Of a DNA stretch of 64,000 nucleotides, positions 51,693 through 59,830 are shown in pieces. Within the stretch, counting starts at the first letter, position 1. The number at the start of each line of letters is the position of its first letter. This DNA comes from JBBBNV01 sp037137075 (lineage in GTDB: Bacteria > Bacillota > Bacilli > Paenibacillales > NBRC-103111). Both the position numbers and the translations under genes were made by a program. The DNA lies in contig NZ_JBBBNV010000005.1 of NCBI RefSeq assembly GCF_037137075.1, forward strand, positions 1-64,000, written 5' to 3'. The notes under the pieces were generated by a model. That model was not told the origin of the DNA and ran no database searches. It saw nothing but the letters and a program-made list of their open reading frames with translations.

Positions 51693-52685
51693 TTACAAGG
51701 CAGGGATTTCCTGCTCTTTCCCGTAGGCTGCCTGCAGCTTCAGCACGTCATGGAACAACGGCTCCTCCCGAACTTTCCGGGCCAGCTCAAAGCAGTTATT
51801 CTCCGGCGATTCGATCGTCCAGCTGGCGACGCGTGTTCCGAGGACGACGGAGCTGCGCAGCGGGAAGCCGTAGAGCAGACCAAGAACCGTTCCGGAGAAA
51901 AAGGCGTCCCCGGCGCCGCTGGAATCGACCGGCTTGACAGGGAACACCGGCTGGAATCCGCTGTCTCCCGTGCTGCGGTCATAGAAAACGGACCCCTTGG
52001 CGCCAAGGGTGACGACCATGGATTGCAGCTCCTGCTCGTCAACAAATCGCTTCAGTTCATCCAATACCGCCGCCGGGCTGGCTGCTTCCAGAGCGTGTCC
52101 GAGCAGGCGCCCGGCCTCAATGTCGTTGCAGATGAAGCAGGACAGCTCCTTCAGCAGCTCGGGATGGGTCAAGATGACATCACAATTGCCGGGGATGCCG
52201 TATACCGGCTTGCCGTGGCTAGCGGCCAGGGCCAGCGTCCGGCGGGCGAGGTCGGCATTCAGATCCAGCTCCAGAATAAGATGGGAGGCGGACGGGATGA
52301 TCTCTTCTCCCCGCTCTGCCAGCAAGGTGTTGAAATGCTTCAGGTCGGGCATATGCGAGATGGACCCCGCCAGACCGCCGTCCTGTTCAAGAATGGCAAG
52401 CCACATCCCCATGCCGTTCTCGGAGGTGTGCTGCAGCGTGGACGTATCCACGCCGGAACGCTGCAGCCTGGCAATGACCTCTTGACCAAGACCGCTGGTA
52501 TCCACTGTCGAAACCAGCGAGGTGCTGACCCCGAGCAAGCCTAAATTTTCCGCTACATTGCGTCCTACGCCGCCGTGCACAAACTGCACGTGGCCGAGGT
52601 TTCTTCCTGTCGGCACATAGGCCTGATGGGCAAAGCCCTTGCAATCCATAAAAATGGTGCCGATGACGGCCGCTTTGACATTCAT
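51693..52685 (-). CDS. PfkB family carbohydrate kinase
   Basis: Ribokinase-fold sugar kinase of 330 residues. The N-terminal GGVGRNVAENLGLLG motif is PfkB signature 1, and DSSGAGDAFFSGTVLG near residue 255 is signature 2 with the catalytic Asp in GAGD. It phosphorylates a sugar or nucleoside with ATP; the substrate is not evident. ATG 52685 is chosen over the longer frame, with GGGGAG upstream. The end of the epimerase gene lies 19 bp before it, so the two form an operon, consistent with a small sugar-processing unit. Confidence 0.88.
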   Translation of the reverse strand: MNVKAAVIGTIFMDCKGFAHQAYVPTGRNLGHVQFVHGGVGRNVAENLGLLGVSTSLVSTVDTSGLGQEVIARLQRSGVDTSTLQHTSENGMGMWLAILEQDGGLAGSISHMPDLKHFNTLLAERGEEIIPSASHLILELDLNADLARRTLALAASHGKPVYGIPGNCDVILTHPELLKELSCFICNDIEAGRLLGHALEAASPAAVLDELKRFVDEQELQSMVVTLGAKGSVFYDRSTGDSGFQPVFPVKPVDSSGAGDAFFSGTVLGLLYGFPLRSSVVLGTRVASWTIESPENNCFELARKVREEPLFHDVLKLQAAYGKEQEIPAL

Positions 52686-52704
52686 CCGTTTTCTCGCTCC
52701 CCTT

Positions 52705-53658
52705 TTACTTATGTTCCATCTCAAGGCTTACATCGAGCTGGAGGCTTTCCCCGGCTTCTATCGCCCGAAATCCGGTCACGTCTGGCGAATCGTTCAGATT
52801 CGGCGCGTTGGTGACCCACGTATACGGCTCCAGACAAATGTACTGGTCCGCTGTCCCTTTGGTGTAAATCACCCATTGCTTGAACAAATCCGAAGCGGTG
52901 TAGCGGAGCTCCAGGCTGCCACGGGATAATGTCGCGGTCCGGGAGGCGGCGCCGATTTGGAACACGGTATCGAGGTCAAGCCCTTTAAGACTCAGGCCTC
53001 CCGGCGCATTGAGCTGCTCCAGGTCTCCGAGCGGGTGACGGATGCCTGTCGGAATATGATGTGCATCCAGCTCCCAGATTTGTTCCGACGGAAGCTGCAG
53101 TGTCCAAGCCTCCGGCTCCCCGTCGAGCATAAACCATGTGTGCAGGCCGTAGCCGAACGGAGCCGCTTCCTGACCGCGGTTCGTGACGGTCAGCCGATGG
53201 GTCAGCGTGCCGCCTTCCAGCTCATAAGTAAGGCTCAGGTGCAGATCATGCGGGTATACGTGTTGAATGTCCGGGAAGCTTGCGGTATGCAGCTCGCAGG
53301 TCATGTAGCACGAGGCTCCATTTTCCCCGGTTTCGGTTACCTGCCATGGCCGGTTGCGGAACAATCCGTGACTGTGATGCCCGAATTGGTTCAGCGGTTC
53401 AAAACGGTAAGCGCGTCCCGCGAATTCAAAGTGACCGCCTCGAATCCGGTTAGGCGGCATAAGAATCGGCGTGCCGAATTGAATCGGCTGCTCCCGCAGT
53501 TCCTCCGGGGTGGACGGCGCGCGCAGCAGCTCGCGGTCTTCTGCATGATCGCGGATGGAGTACAAATTGCAGCCGAGCTCCGGGCACAGGGAGGCCGACA
53601 GCTGGCTGTTATGCAAGGTATAGACGGTGACGCCCTGCCACGATTGTTTACTAATCAT
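52705..53658 (-). CDS. aldose 1-epimerase family protein
   Basis: Galactose-mutarotase-fold protein of 317 residues. The N-terminal half carries GTPILMPPNRIRGGHFEFAG and NQFGHHSHGLFRNRPW, with the two active-site His residues expected in HH.HG and in YGLHTWF near residue 175, and the catalytic Glu in the C-terminal CLEPYTWVTNAPN. It interconverts alpha and beta anomers of a sugar. It precedes the PfkB kinase gene on the same strand, so mutarotation and phosphorylation may act on the same sugar. Confidence 0.88.
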   Translation of the reverse strand: MISKQSWQGVTVYTLHNSQLSASLCPELGCNLYSIRDHAEDRELLRAPSTPEELREQPIQFGTPILMPPNRIRGGHFEFAGRAYRFEPLNQFGHHSHGLFRNRPWQVTETGENGASCYMTCELHTASFPDIQHVYPHDLHLSLTYELEGGTLTHRLTVTNRGQEAAPFGYGLHTWFMLDGEPEAWTLQLPSEQIWELDAHHIPTGIRHPLGDLEQLNAPGGLSLKGLDLDTVFQIGAASRTATLSRGSLELRYTASDLFKQWVIYTKGTADQYICLEPYTWVTNAPNLNDSPDVTGFRAIEAGESLQLDVSLEMEHK

Positions 53659-53694
53659 GAAGATAGCAGCTCCTTTTGCTGTGAATAGATCGGA

Positions 53695-54666
53695 TTACGG
53701 TTCTTGGCCGAATTCATAATTCGGATAGACGTACTGATTCTTAGGGGCGTTAATTGCTGTGATGGTATCGGCCTGGACCGCAATCAAATCCATGTCCATA
53801 TATTTAGTATGGATGACTGTGCCGGTCGCTCTAACCCACGTATCCTGCGGGAACGAGGCGGAGCCGTCATACTGCACGAGCAGGCCTACCGGCGCAGCGT
53901 CGGCGGCGCAGCATGAAATACCGAACCGGCCGACGACAAATTGCCGGTTGTTCATGTCCTCATTGCGGTAAACAAAGCCTTCAATTTCAATCGTTTTTCC
54001 TGCGAAGGAGTCCGTAAACAAATCCAGTGTTGTGAGAGTCTCCAGATAGGTGTCCTCCGGGATGCGGATGACGGGCTGCTTGTAAAGCTTTTTGGCGTGC
54101 CTGGCGAAGTGCTCCGTAAACTTGTCGTATGGAAACAGCTTGTCAAGCTCAGCTTCGCCCGCAGCGGCGCTGCCGGAGCCGGCTGCAGGAGAGCTGGCTT
54201 CCGGGGAAGGCGCAGAGGCTTCGCCGGAAGGCGCTGTTTCCCGGTCCGGAGCCGCGGAAGGCGTACCTGCGGTGTTGGCTTTTAATGAGCCGGAGCCGCT
54301 GATGGCCATTCCTTTATTGGAGGCCAGCGCGCTGCCCATCGTCGCATCGGGCAACAGGAAGCCGAGTGCAAGGGGCAGGCAGAACAGGCTGTAAATCAGG
54401 CTGTTTTTGATGAAGGAAGGAGACGGGCCGTGATCGCAATCGCAGGCGGCTGCATAGCCCCGCCACGCCTTGATGCCCTGGTATGCCTGATAAGCCGAAA
54501 CCAGGTACAAGCCCAGGGCGGACAGCTTCACATACAGCAGCATACGAGGCGCGATATAGAGCAGGATGCCCTCGCTGCGGACAAGCATAAGGATATAAAG
54601 CGCAAAGCCGAATAAAATCAGGGCCCGCAACAAATGATGAAGGGCCAGCCTTCGCATCGAAATCAT
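53695..54666 (-). CDS. TIGR03943/YcgQ-type putative permease subunit
   Basis: Membrane-anchored protein of 323 residues. Two or three N-terminal hydrophobic segments, a Cys/His patch (ACDCDHG), and a hydrophobic segment near residue 100 are followed by a low-complexity Ala/Ser/Pro linker. The exposed C-terminal domain of about 130 residues contains RFGISCCAADAAPVGLLV, the conserved TIGR03943 CC motif. The family is encoded with an ArsP_1/DUF318 permease, as here, and is thought to move a metal or small ligand. ATG 54666 has GAGGAGG upstream. Function inferred from context. Confidence 0.8.
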   Translation of the reverse strand: MISMRRLALHHLLRALILFGFALYILMLVRSEGILLYIAPRMLLYVKLSALGLYLVSAYQAYQGIKAWRGYAAACDCDHGPSPSFIKNSLIYSLFCLPLALGFLLPDATMGSALASNKGMAISGSGSLKANTAGTPSAAPDRETAPSGEASAPSPEASSPAAGSGSAAAGEAELDKLFPYDKFTEHFARHAKKLYKQPVIRIPEDTYLETLTTLDLFTDSFAGKTIEIEGFVYRNEDMNNRQFVVGRFGISCCAADAAPVGLLVQYDGSASFPQDTWVRATGTVIHTKYMDMDLIAVQADTITAINAPKNQYVYPNYEFGQEP

Positions 54667-54678
54667 CGGATTTCCTCC

Positions 54679-55713
54679 TCAGCTCAGAATGAATTTCTCA
54701 AACAGCAAGGAGCCGCCGAGAACGGTGGCGACGATGAGCAGGGTAAGCGCCAGCACAAATCGTGTCCGGAACACCGAGAGCAGCATGAGCGTGTTTTTGA
54801 TGTCCAGCATCGGGCCGAAGACCAAAAACGTCAGCAGCGATCCGGCCGAGAACGTTGTGGCGAAGGAAGAAGCAACGAAGGCGTCGGAGGTCGAGCACAA
54901 GGACAGCACATAGGCAAAGCCCATCATAAACAAATGGGAGCTGAACTCTCCCTGGCCGATGGCCGCGAGTGTTTCCCGGGCGACCAGGGTTTGGATGCCG
55001 GCTGTCAGCAGCGCGCCGAACAGCAAATATTTGCCCATGTCAAAAAACTCATCCGAAGCATGGCTGAGCGTAGCGCCGACCTTCCCTCGGAAGCCGCCGG
55101 TATTCATATGAAGATGGGCATGATCGCTTCCGAGCGAGGAGCCGCTGCCCGGCATCAGAGATCGAAGCGGGTTCGTCCGGTAGAAGCGGTAAATAATAAG
55201 TCCGATGACCACAGCGGCAAGCACGGCCAGTCCCATCCGGGAATACGTGATTTCGGGCCGGCTGCGGAAGGCCATGAAGGTGGCGGCATAAACAACCGGG
55301 TTAAGTATCGGACCGGCGATGATGAATACCACCGCGATATACAGCGGCATTCCTTTGAGCATCAGCCGGCGTACGACCGGAATCATGCCGCATTCGCAAA
55401 GCGGGAATACGATCCCGAGCGTGCAGCCGAACAAGATGCCGAGCAGCGGATTTTTCGGTGTCCAGCGCCGAATCGTTTCCTCGGATACGAATACCTGCAG
55501 CAGGGCGGAGACCAGTACGCCGAGCAGCATAAACGGAAAAGCTTCTAATATAATGCTGAGAAATAAAATTTTGAAGCTGGTCATCTCGCTGCCGGTAAGC
55601 ATGGCGGCCCAATCCAGCTCCGGAAGCCGGCGCCGGGTGGCAATCAAATAAATCAAGCTTAGGCAGGCAAGGCCGAGAACGATATTTATTCCCCGCCGGA
55701 CAGTGGTAGACAA
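54679..55713 (-). CDS. ArsP_1/DUF318 family permease (YcgR-type)
   Basis: Polytopic membrane protein of 344 residues with about eight helices. Family features include FPFMLLGVLVSALLQVFVSEE, the GIVFPLCECGMIPVVRRLM motif with its CEC pair, GPILNPVVY, and FAYVLSLCSTSDAFVASSF near the C-terminus. Some relatives export organoarsenicals or other metal species; others have no known substrate. The start is TTG 55713, preceded by GAAGGAGGATGCGG; the longer frame to 55818 runs through the promoter. It forms an operon with the TIGR03943 gene, which begins 12 bp downstream. Confidence 0.85.
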   Translation of the reverse strand: MSTTVRRGINIVLGLACLSLIYLIATRRRLPELDWAAMLTGSEMTSFKILFLSIILEAFPFMLLGVLVSALLQVFVSEETIRRWTPKNPLLGILFGCTLGIVFPLCECGMIPVVRRLMLKGMPLYIAVVFIIAGPILNPVVYAATFMAFRSRPEITYSRMGLAVLAAVVIGLIIYRFYRTNPLRSLMPGSGSSLGSDHAHLHMNTGGFRGKVGATLSHASDEFFDMGKYLLFGALLTAGIQTLVARETLAAIGQGEFSSHLFMMGFAYVLSLCSTSDAFVASSFATTFSAGSLLTFLVFGPMLDIKNTLMLLSVFRTRFVLALTLLIVATVLGGSLLFEKFILS

Positions 55714-55744
55714 ACCGCATCCTCCTTCAAAAAAAGCATTGTTG

Positions 55745-55796
55745 CTGAAAGGATATGCTGTACTTTCAGTATATAGGACAGCTAGGGGGGCGACAA
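55745..55796 (-). promoter_or_regulatory. promoter and dyad operator of the permease pair
   Basis: On the minus strand TTGTCG (55791-55796), a 17-bp spacer and TATACT (55768-55773) form a promoter. The perfect inverted repeat CTGAAAG-N11-CTTTCAG (55745-55769) begins at the -10 edge and covers the start site, as expected for a repressor site. Confidence 0.65.
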
Positions 55797-56019
55797 GGAC
55801 AGTCCGGCTAGCGGACAAGCCGAATTTTCATAAATTCAGGCCTCCCGGCCTCGCATGCATCGGGTGGAATGCCGCCCGATTTGCCACCCGCGGGAATCCC
55901 GAGCGCGCGTGGCGGCGCTGCGTGGCGGTCCGTCTAGCCCCAAGCAGCCTCACGGGTCTCATTGACTGCCTGGCGAGCGTAGAGGGGCCGAGAGCGGGCC
56001 TGAATAAAGTGCCGATTCT

Positions 56020-56538
56020 CTAGCGGTCCTTGTTAATTTCCCGCATGACGTGGCCCAGCTCCGGCACGATAATCCGGCTCATTGCGAGCTTCACGGCGCC
56101 GGACGATCCGGGAGTGGAAAAAACGGCGGTTGGGCCGCACACTCCGGCCACGGCGCGGCTCAAAATGGCCGCAGGCCCGATATCCTCGGCAAAGCTTAAA
56201 TAGCGGAAAATCTCGCCGAAGCCCGGCATTTCCTTATCCAGCACATCCCGTACCGCTTCGTAGGTCGTATCCCGCAGCGCGATGCCGGTGCCGCCGTTCA
56301 GCAGCACGGCATCAATAGAGCCGCTGCCGGCCGCCCCGCGGATGAGCTCCTGAATCGGCCCGTATTCGTCCTTGACGATCCGGTAATCGCTAATGGTGTG
56401 CCCGGCTTCCTCCAGCATCTGCTTCATCAGCTGGCCGCTTTTGTCCGTATCCGGTGTACGGGTGTCGGACACGGTAATGACCATGCAGCGGACAGAGGAA
56501 GGCGCTTCGCTGCGGTGCTGCTCAACGGAGGTTGTCAT
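56020..56538 (-). CDS. moaB: MoaB/MogA family molybdopterin biosynthesis protein
   Basis: Molybdopterin adenylyltransferase-like protein of 172 residues. VITVSDTRTPDTDKSG is the N-terminal motif, LLNGGTGIALRDTTYEAV the conserved TGGTG-type loop (here NGGTG), and STPGSSGAVKLAM the C-terminal motif. These residues bind the pterin and Mg-ATP in MogA/MoaB proteins. The start at ATG 56538 follows AAGGGAG at long spacing; a GTG upstream is possible. The gene is divergent from the COG0523 GTPase gene, with no other cofactor genes nearby. Confidence 0.88.
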   Translation of the reverse strand: MTTSVEQHRSEAPSSVRCMVITVSDTRTPDTDKSGQLMKQMLEEAGHTISDYRIVKDEYGPIQELIRGAAGSGSIDAVLLNGGTGIALRDTTYEAVRDVLDKEMPGFGEIFRYLSFAEDIGPAAILSRAVAGVCGPTAVFSTPGSSGAVKLAMSRIIVPELGHVMREINKDR

Positions 56539-56596
56539 GCGTATGGCGGCTCCCTTCACATACAGCCCCCCTTGCAGCAGCGAGGGGGACAAACGG

Positions 56597-56625
56597 TTGA
56601 TTTACCGCTAATTGTAGCATATTCT
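56597..56625 (+). promoter_or_regulatory. promoter of the COG0523 gene
   Basis: TTGATT (56597-56602), a 17-bp spacer and TATTCT (56620-56625). The predicted start near 56632 lies just before the Zur-like box. Confidence 0.55.
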
Positions 56626-56644
56626 AAAGATAACGGGAATCAGA

Positions 56645-56659
56645 ACGTAAGGTTTACGA
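56645..56659 (+). promoter_or_regulatory. Zur-like box before the COG0523 gene
   Basis: ACGTAAGGTTTACGA resembles the Bacillus Zur core TCGTAATNATTACGA: 11 of 14 fixed positions agree. It lies 40 bp before the start codon and has CGTAA/TTACG symmetry. Confidence 0.5.
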
Positions 56660-56699
56660 AATAGGTGCAGCGGGCGGACGGAGAAGGAGAGAAAAGATA

Positions 56700-57935
56700 A
56701 TGGAGAGAAAAGAGATGGAGACGAGAGCGCATCCTGTACATGACCAAGCTGTTGTTCAGCCCCTGGAGGCAGGAGAGAGAATCCCGGTTTATTTGCTGAC
56801 CGGCTTTTTGGGCAGCGGCAAAACAACATTTTTGCAGAAAGCGATAGATCATTACATCCTGCAGGGGAAGCGCCCGGCCGTCGTTATGAACGAGCTGGGA
56901 GACGTTAATCTGGATGGGATGCTGCTTGATGCCGGTGTGCCGATGCGGGAGCTGCTGAACGGGTGCATCTGCTGCACAGTTCGCGGCGATTTGGCAGAAG
57001 CGCTGAAGGAGCTGGTGTCCGGGGAGAAGCCCGATGTGGTGTTTGTAGAGTCGACCGGAGCGGCCAATCCTGCAGATTTGCTTGATGCGGCAACGGACCT
57101 CACGCTTGTGCAGCGCCTGGAATTTCGTGATGTGATTGCTCTGGTGGACGGTCCTGCTTTCCTGGATCGTTACCGGCGTCTGGGCAGCAAGGGCCGGACG
57201 ATGAAGCTGTTGCAAATCCAGGTGCAATACGCGACGCTTGTGCTGATGAACAAAATCGACCGGCTGGCGCAGCCCGGAGATTTGCCGGAGCTTGAGCGGG
57301 CGCTGCGAAGCATAAACAGCCGCGCCCCTATTCTTGCCTCGGTTTATGGCGGGATGGATATGGGGTTGCTCGATGCGACGAGGCAGACGGAGCCTGCACG
57401 CGCGGGCGGCAGCAGGTGGATGGCAGCCATAGAGCAGCCGCCGACCTCTGCGGGCAGTCAGCCGGTTTCGGATGGCGAGGCGGATGGCGGGACCCGGAGC
57501 GATGCGGGCCATGGAGGCGGGCACGGCGCACATCCGGCTGTGCGTTCTGCGCGTACTCATGAGCAGAGCGAGGAGGATAAGCCGCGCTACAGCCATGACG
57601 CCCGCAGCGGTGACGGCGATCACAGCCATCGCAACAGCGGCCATACTCACCATAGTCATGCGCATGTGATGGTGATGACGCATTATTTTCACGCACCGGT
57701 GAATCGGGAGCGGTTCGAGGCACTGCTGCGCAGCTTGCCGGGGCAGGTGCTGCGGGCCAAGGGGCTGGTGCGGTTTACGGATGCGCCGGAACGTGTGATG
57801 TTTCAATATGCGTTTGGGGAAACGGTGTTCATTCCGATGAGGAGGCAGCTCCAAATCCCGGATACGGCTGTGCTGATTGGCGAGGCGCTGCCGGTACAGA
57901 TGCTTGAGCTCCTGCTTCAGGATGTGGAGGGATAA
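56700..57935 (+). CDS. COG0523 GTPase (CobW/YciC-like putative zinc chaperone) with His-rich loop
   Basis: G3E-family GTPase of 411 residues proposed to deliver zinc or other metals to client proteins. Walker A is GFLGSGKTT near residue 36, the metal-binding CxCC motif is NGCICCTVRGD near residue 93, a switch region is VESTGAANPADLLD, and the guanine specificity motif is NKID. A long insertion between about residues 267 and 330 is rich in His (HGGGHGAHP.., HSHRNSGHTHHSHAH) and should bind several metal ions. The CobW C-terminal domain follows. ATG 56700 is preceded by a purine-rich GGAGAGAAAAGATA. The Zur-like box upstream suggests zinc-starvation control, as for YciC of B. subtilis. Confidence 0.88.
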   Translation: MERKEMETRAHPVHDQAVVQPLEAGERIPVYLLTGFLGSGKTTFLQKAIDHYILQGKRPAVVMNELGDVNLDGMLLDAGVPMRELLNGCICCTVRGDLAEALKELVSGEKPDVVFVESTGAANPADLLDAATDLTLVQRLEFRDVIALVDGPAFLDRYRRLGSKGRTMKLLQIQVQYATLVLMNKIDRLAQPGDLPELERALRSINSRAPILASVYGGMDMGLLDATRQTEPARAGGSRWMAAIEQPPTSAGSQPVSDGEADGGTRSDAGHGGGHGAHPAVRSARTHEQSEEDKPRYSHDARSGDGDHSHRNSGHTHHSHAHVMVMTHYFHAPVNRERFEALLRSLPGQVLRAKGLVRFTDAPERVMFQYAFGETVFIPMRRQLQIPDTAVLIGEALPVQMLELLLQDVEG

Positions 57936-57970
57936 GCAGAATTACTGCGCCACAGATGCAGGAGTAGTGT

Positions 57971-58035
57971 GAACGACCACCGTCATCGTCATAAGGCGCA
58001 CACCGGGCGCCGGGAGCTGCGCGCAGTGCAAAAAG
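57971..58035 (+). repeat. dispersed palindromic element, copy C
   Basis: CCACCGTC at 57978 is followed by CACCGGGCGC, the loop CGGGAGCT and GCGCGCAGTG. Same block order as copies B and D, with two mismatches in the stem. It sits between the COG0523 stop and a strong terminator. Confidence 0.7.
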
Positions 58036-58058
58036 CAGGGAGAAGAACACTTCATAAG

Positions 58059-58096
58059 GAACATGCTTTCGTGACGGGAAGCATGTTCTTTTTTTT
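58059..58096 (+). terminator. terminator after the COG0523 gene
   Basis: GAACATGCTT (58059-58068) pairs perfectly with AAGCATGTTC (58079-58088), followed by eight T residues. Confidence 0.9.
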
Positions 58097-58148
58097 CGTT
58101 GGACCGCTGATCTGGTGCGATGGTCATCACATTTGCGGAAAAAAACAG

Positions 58149-58197
58149 GTGACGAGGCTTTTGTATCGTGTTACAATTTCAATTGTTCGTAACACGA
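58149..58197 (+). promoter_or_regulatory. promoter with nested dyad before the ABC transporter operon
   Basis: GTGACG (58149-58154), a 17-bp spacer and TACAAT (58172-58177) form a promoter. TCGTGTTAC (58166-58174) and GTAACACGA (58189-58197) are a perfect 9-bp inverted repeat, and inside it ACAATT-TC-AATTGT is a second perfect dyad. The structure covers the -10 and start site and ends 28 bp before the first codon. Confidence 0.7.
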
Positions 58198-58225
58198 ATA
58201 AAGAGAAGATGGAGTGAGGGCATTG

Positions 58226-59830
58226 GTGAAAAAAAAGGTTCGTTTGCTGGCTGTGCTGGGGATTGCCTTGAGCCTGATGGCGGCCGGCTGCACCCCTAAG
58301 ACGCAGCACAATGCAGAAAGCGCGCAAGCTGCGCGGGATCAGCTAATACTGGCGGTCGGCTCCGAATCCGAAACGGGATTCGATCCGACAACAGGCTGGG
58401 GGCGTTACGGCTCGCCGCTGTTTCAGAGCACACTGCTCAAGCAGGACAATGAGATGAACATCATCCATGATTTGGCGACCGGCTACGACGTGAGCGCAGA
58501 CGGCTTCATCTGGACGGTCAAGCTGCGCACCGACGCGAAGTTTTCGGATGGACAGCCGGTCACGGCGGCCGATGTGCAGTTTACATATGAAACCTCCGCC
58601 AAAAGCAATTCGGTGCTGGATTTGACGGTGATGAAATCGGTGGAAGCGGTAGATAACGCTACAGTGAAGTTCACGCTGAAGGAGCCGCAATCCACCTTCG
58701 TCTATTTGCTGGCCAGAACCGGGATTGTGCCGAAGCATGCTTACGGCAAGGATTATGCCGGGAAGCCGATCGGCTCCGGGCCGTACAAGCTGGTGCAGTG
58801 GGATAAAGGACAGCAGCTTATTGTGGAAGCCAATCCAGAATATTACGGCAAGAAGCCGGTTTTCAAACGGCTGACCTTCCTGTTCCTCAGTGAAGATGCC
58901 GCATTCGCCGCAGCCAAAGCGGGACAAGTGGATGTTTCCTACATTCCGGCATCGTTCAGCAAGCAGCAGGTGGCGGGGATGCGGCTGGAAGCGGTGCATT
59001 CCATCGACAACCGCGGCATCGCATTTCCGGTTGTGAAGTCGGGCGCCAGGAATAAGGACGGCAGCCCGGTCGGAAACGATGTCACCGCAGATATTGCTAT
59101 CCGCAAGGCGATTAATACGGCGATTGACCGGAAGGCCCTGGTGAACGGCGTTCTCGAGGGCTATGGAACTCCGGCTTATACGGTGAATGACGGGATGCCC
59201 TGGTGGAACCCGCAGTCGGTCGTCCCCGACAATGATTTGAAGGCGGCGCAGCAGCTGCTTGGCGATGCCGGCTGGAAGGATGCCGACGGGGATGGAATTT
59301 TGGAAAAAGCGGGGCTGAAGGCGGAGTTTAACCTGCTTTATTTTGCCGGTGACATTACCCGCCAGTCGCTGGCGATTGCCGCGGCCGACATGATCAAGCC
59401 GCTGGGGATTAAAATGAACGTCAATGGCGTCAGCCGTGACGAAATCAAGAAGCAAATGCATGCTAACGCCGTACTGTTCGGCTGGGGCAGTCAGGACCCG
59501 CTGGAGATGATTAGCATTTACAGCAGCAAATATCGCGGTATCGATTACTACAATACGGGCTATTACAGCAATCCGGTTGTGGACGGATATCTGGAGCAGG
59601 GATTGAGGGCGGCTTCCCCGGAAGCGGCTCTGGAATTTTGGAAAAAAGCCCAATGGGACGGCCAGACCGGCCTGAGCGCCAAGGGAGATGCGCCGTGGGC
59701 GTGGCTGGTTAATATTGACCACCTGTATCTGGTGAAGGACGGCCTGGACATCGGGAAGCAGCGGCTGCATCCGCATGGGCACGGCTGGCCGGTGACAGAC
59801 AATATTGAAGAATGGACATGGAGTAAATGA
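58226..59830 (+). CDS. ABC transporter substrate-binding lipoprotein (NikA/CntA/DppA family)
   Basis: Lipid-anchored solute receptor of 534 residues, the usual length of family 5 binding proteins. The signal peptide MKKKVRLLAVLGIALSLMAAGC ends in a lipobox. Family motifs include GFDPTTGWGRYGSPLFQSTLL, WTVKLRTDAKFSDGQPVTAADVQFTYE and GSGPYKLVQWDKGQ. The N-terminal GFDP..GWG..G.PL.QSTL stretch is reminiscent of nickel- or metallophore-binding receptors (NikA, CntA) more than of oligopeptide receptors, but ligand residues cannot be judged. GTG 58226 is chosen for its GAGTGAGGG and the basic N-terminus; GTG 58214 is an alternative. The stop overlaps the first permease start (ATGA). Confidence 0.87.
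   Translation: MKKKVRLLAVLGIALSLMAAGCTPKTQHNAESAQAARDQLILAVGSESETGFDPTTGWGRYGSPLFQSTLLKQDNEMNIIHDLATGYDVSADGFIWTVKLRTDAKFSDGQPVTAADVQFTYETSAKSNSVLDLTVMKSVEAVDNATVKFTLKEPQSTFVYLLARTGIVPKHAYGKDYAGKPIGSGPYKLVQWDKGQQLIVEANPEYYGKKPVFKRLTFLFLSEDAAFAAAKAGQVDVSYIPASFSKQQVAGMRLEAVHSIDNRGIAFPVVKSGARNKDGSPVGNDVTADIAIRKAINTAIDRKALVNGVLEGYGTPAYTVNDGMPWWNPQSVVPDNDLKAAQQLLGDAGWKDADGDGILEKAGLKAEFNLLYFAGDITRQSLAIAAADMIKPLGIKMNVNGVSRDEIKKQMHANAVLFGWGSQDPLEMISIYSSKYRGIDYYNTGYYSNPVVDGYLEQGLRAASPEAALEFWKKAQWDGQTGLSAKGDAPWAWLVNIDHLYLVKDGLDIGKQRLHPHGHGWPVTDNIEEWTWSK

Noticed and set aside
54634..55548. 304-codon plus-strand frame opposite the permease pair
   Set aside because: The translation is Gln/Glu/Arg-rich with no family features; the minus-strand permease has conserved motifs throughout.
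57969..58217. 82-codon plus-strand frame after the COG0523 gene
   Set aside because: It consists of the dispersed repeat, a strong terminator and the next promoter.
58343..59782. 479-codon minus-strand frame opposite the binding-protein gene
   Set aside because: Shadow of the family 5 binding protein, which is complete with lipobox and operon context.
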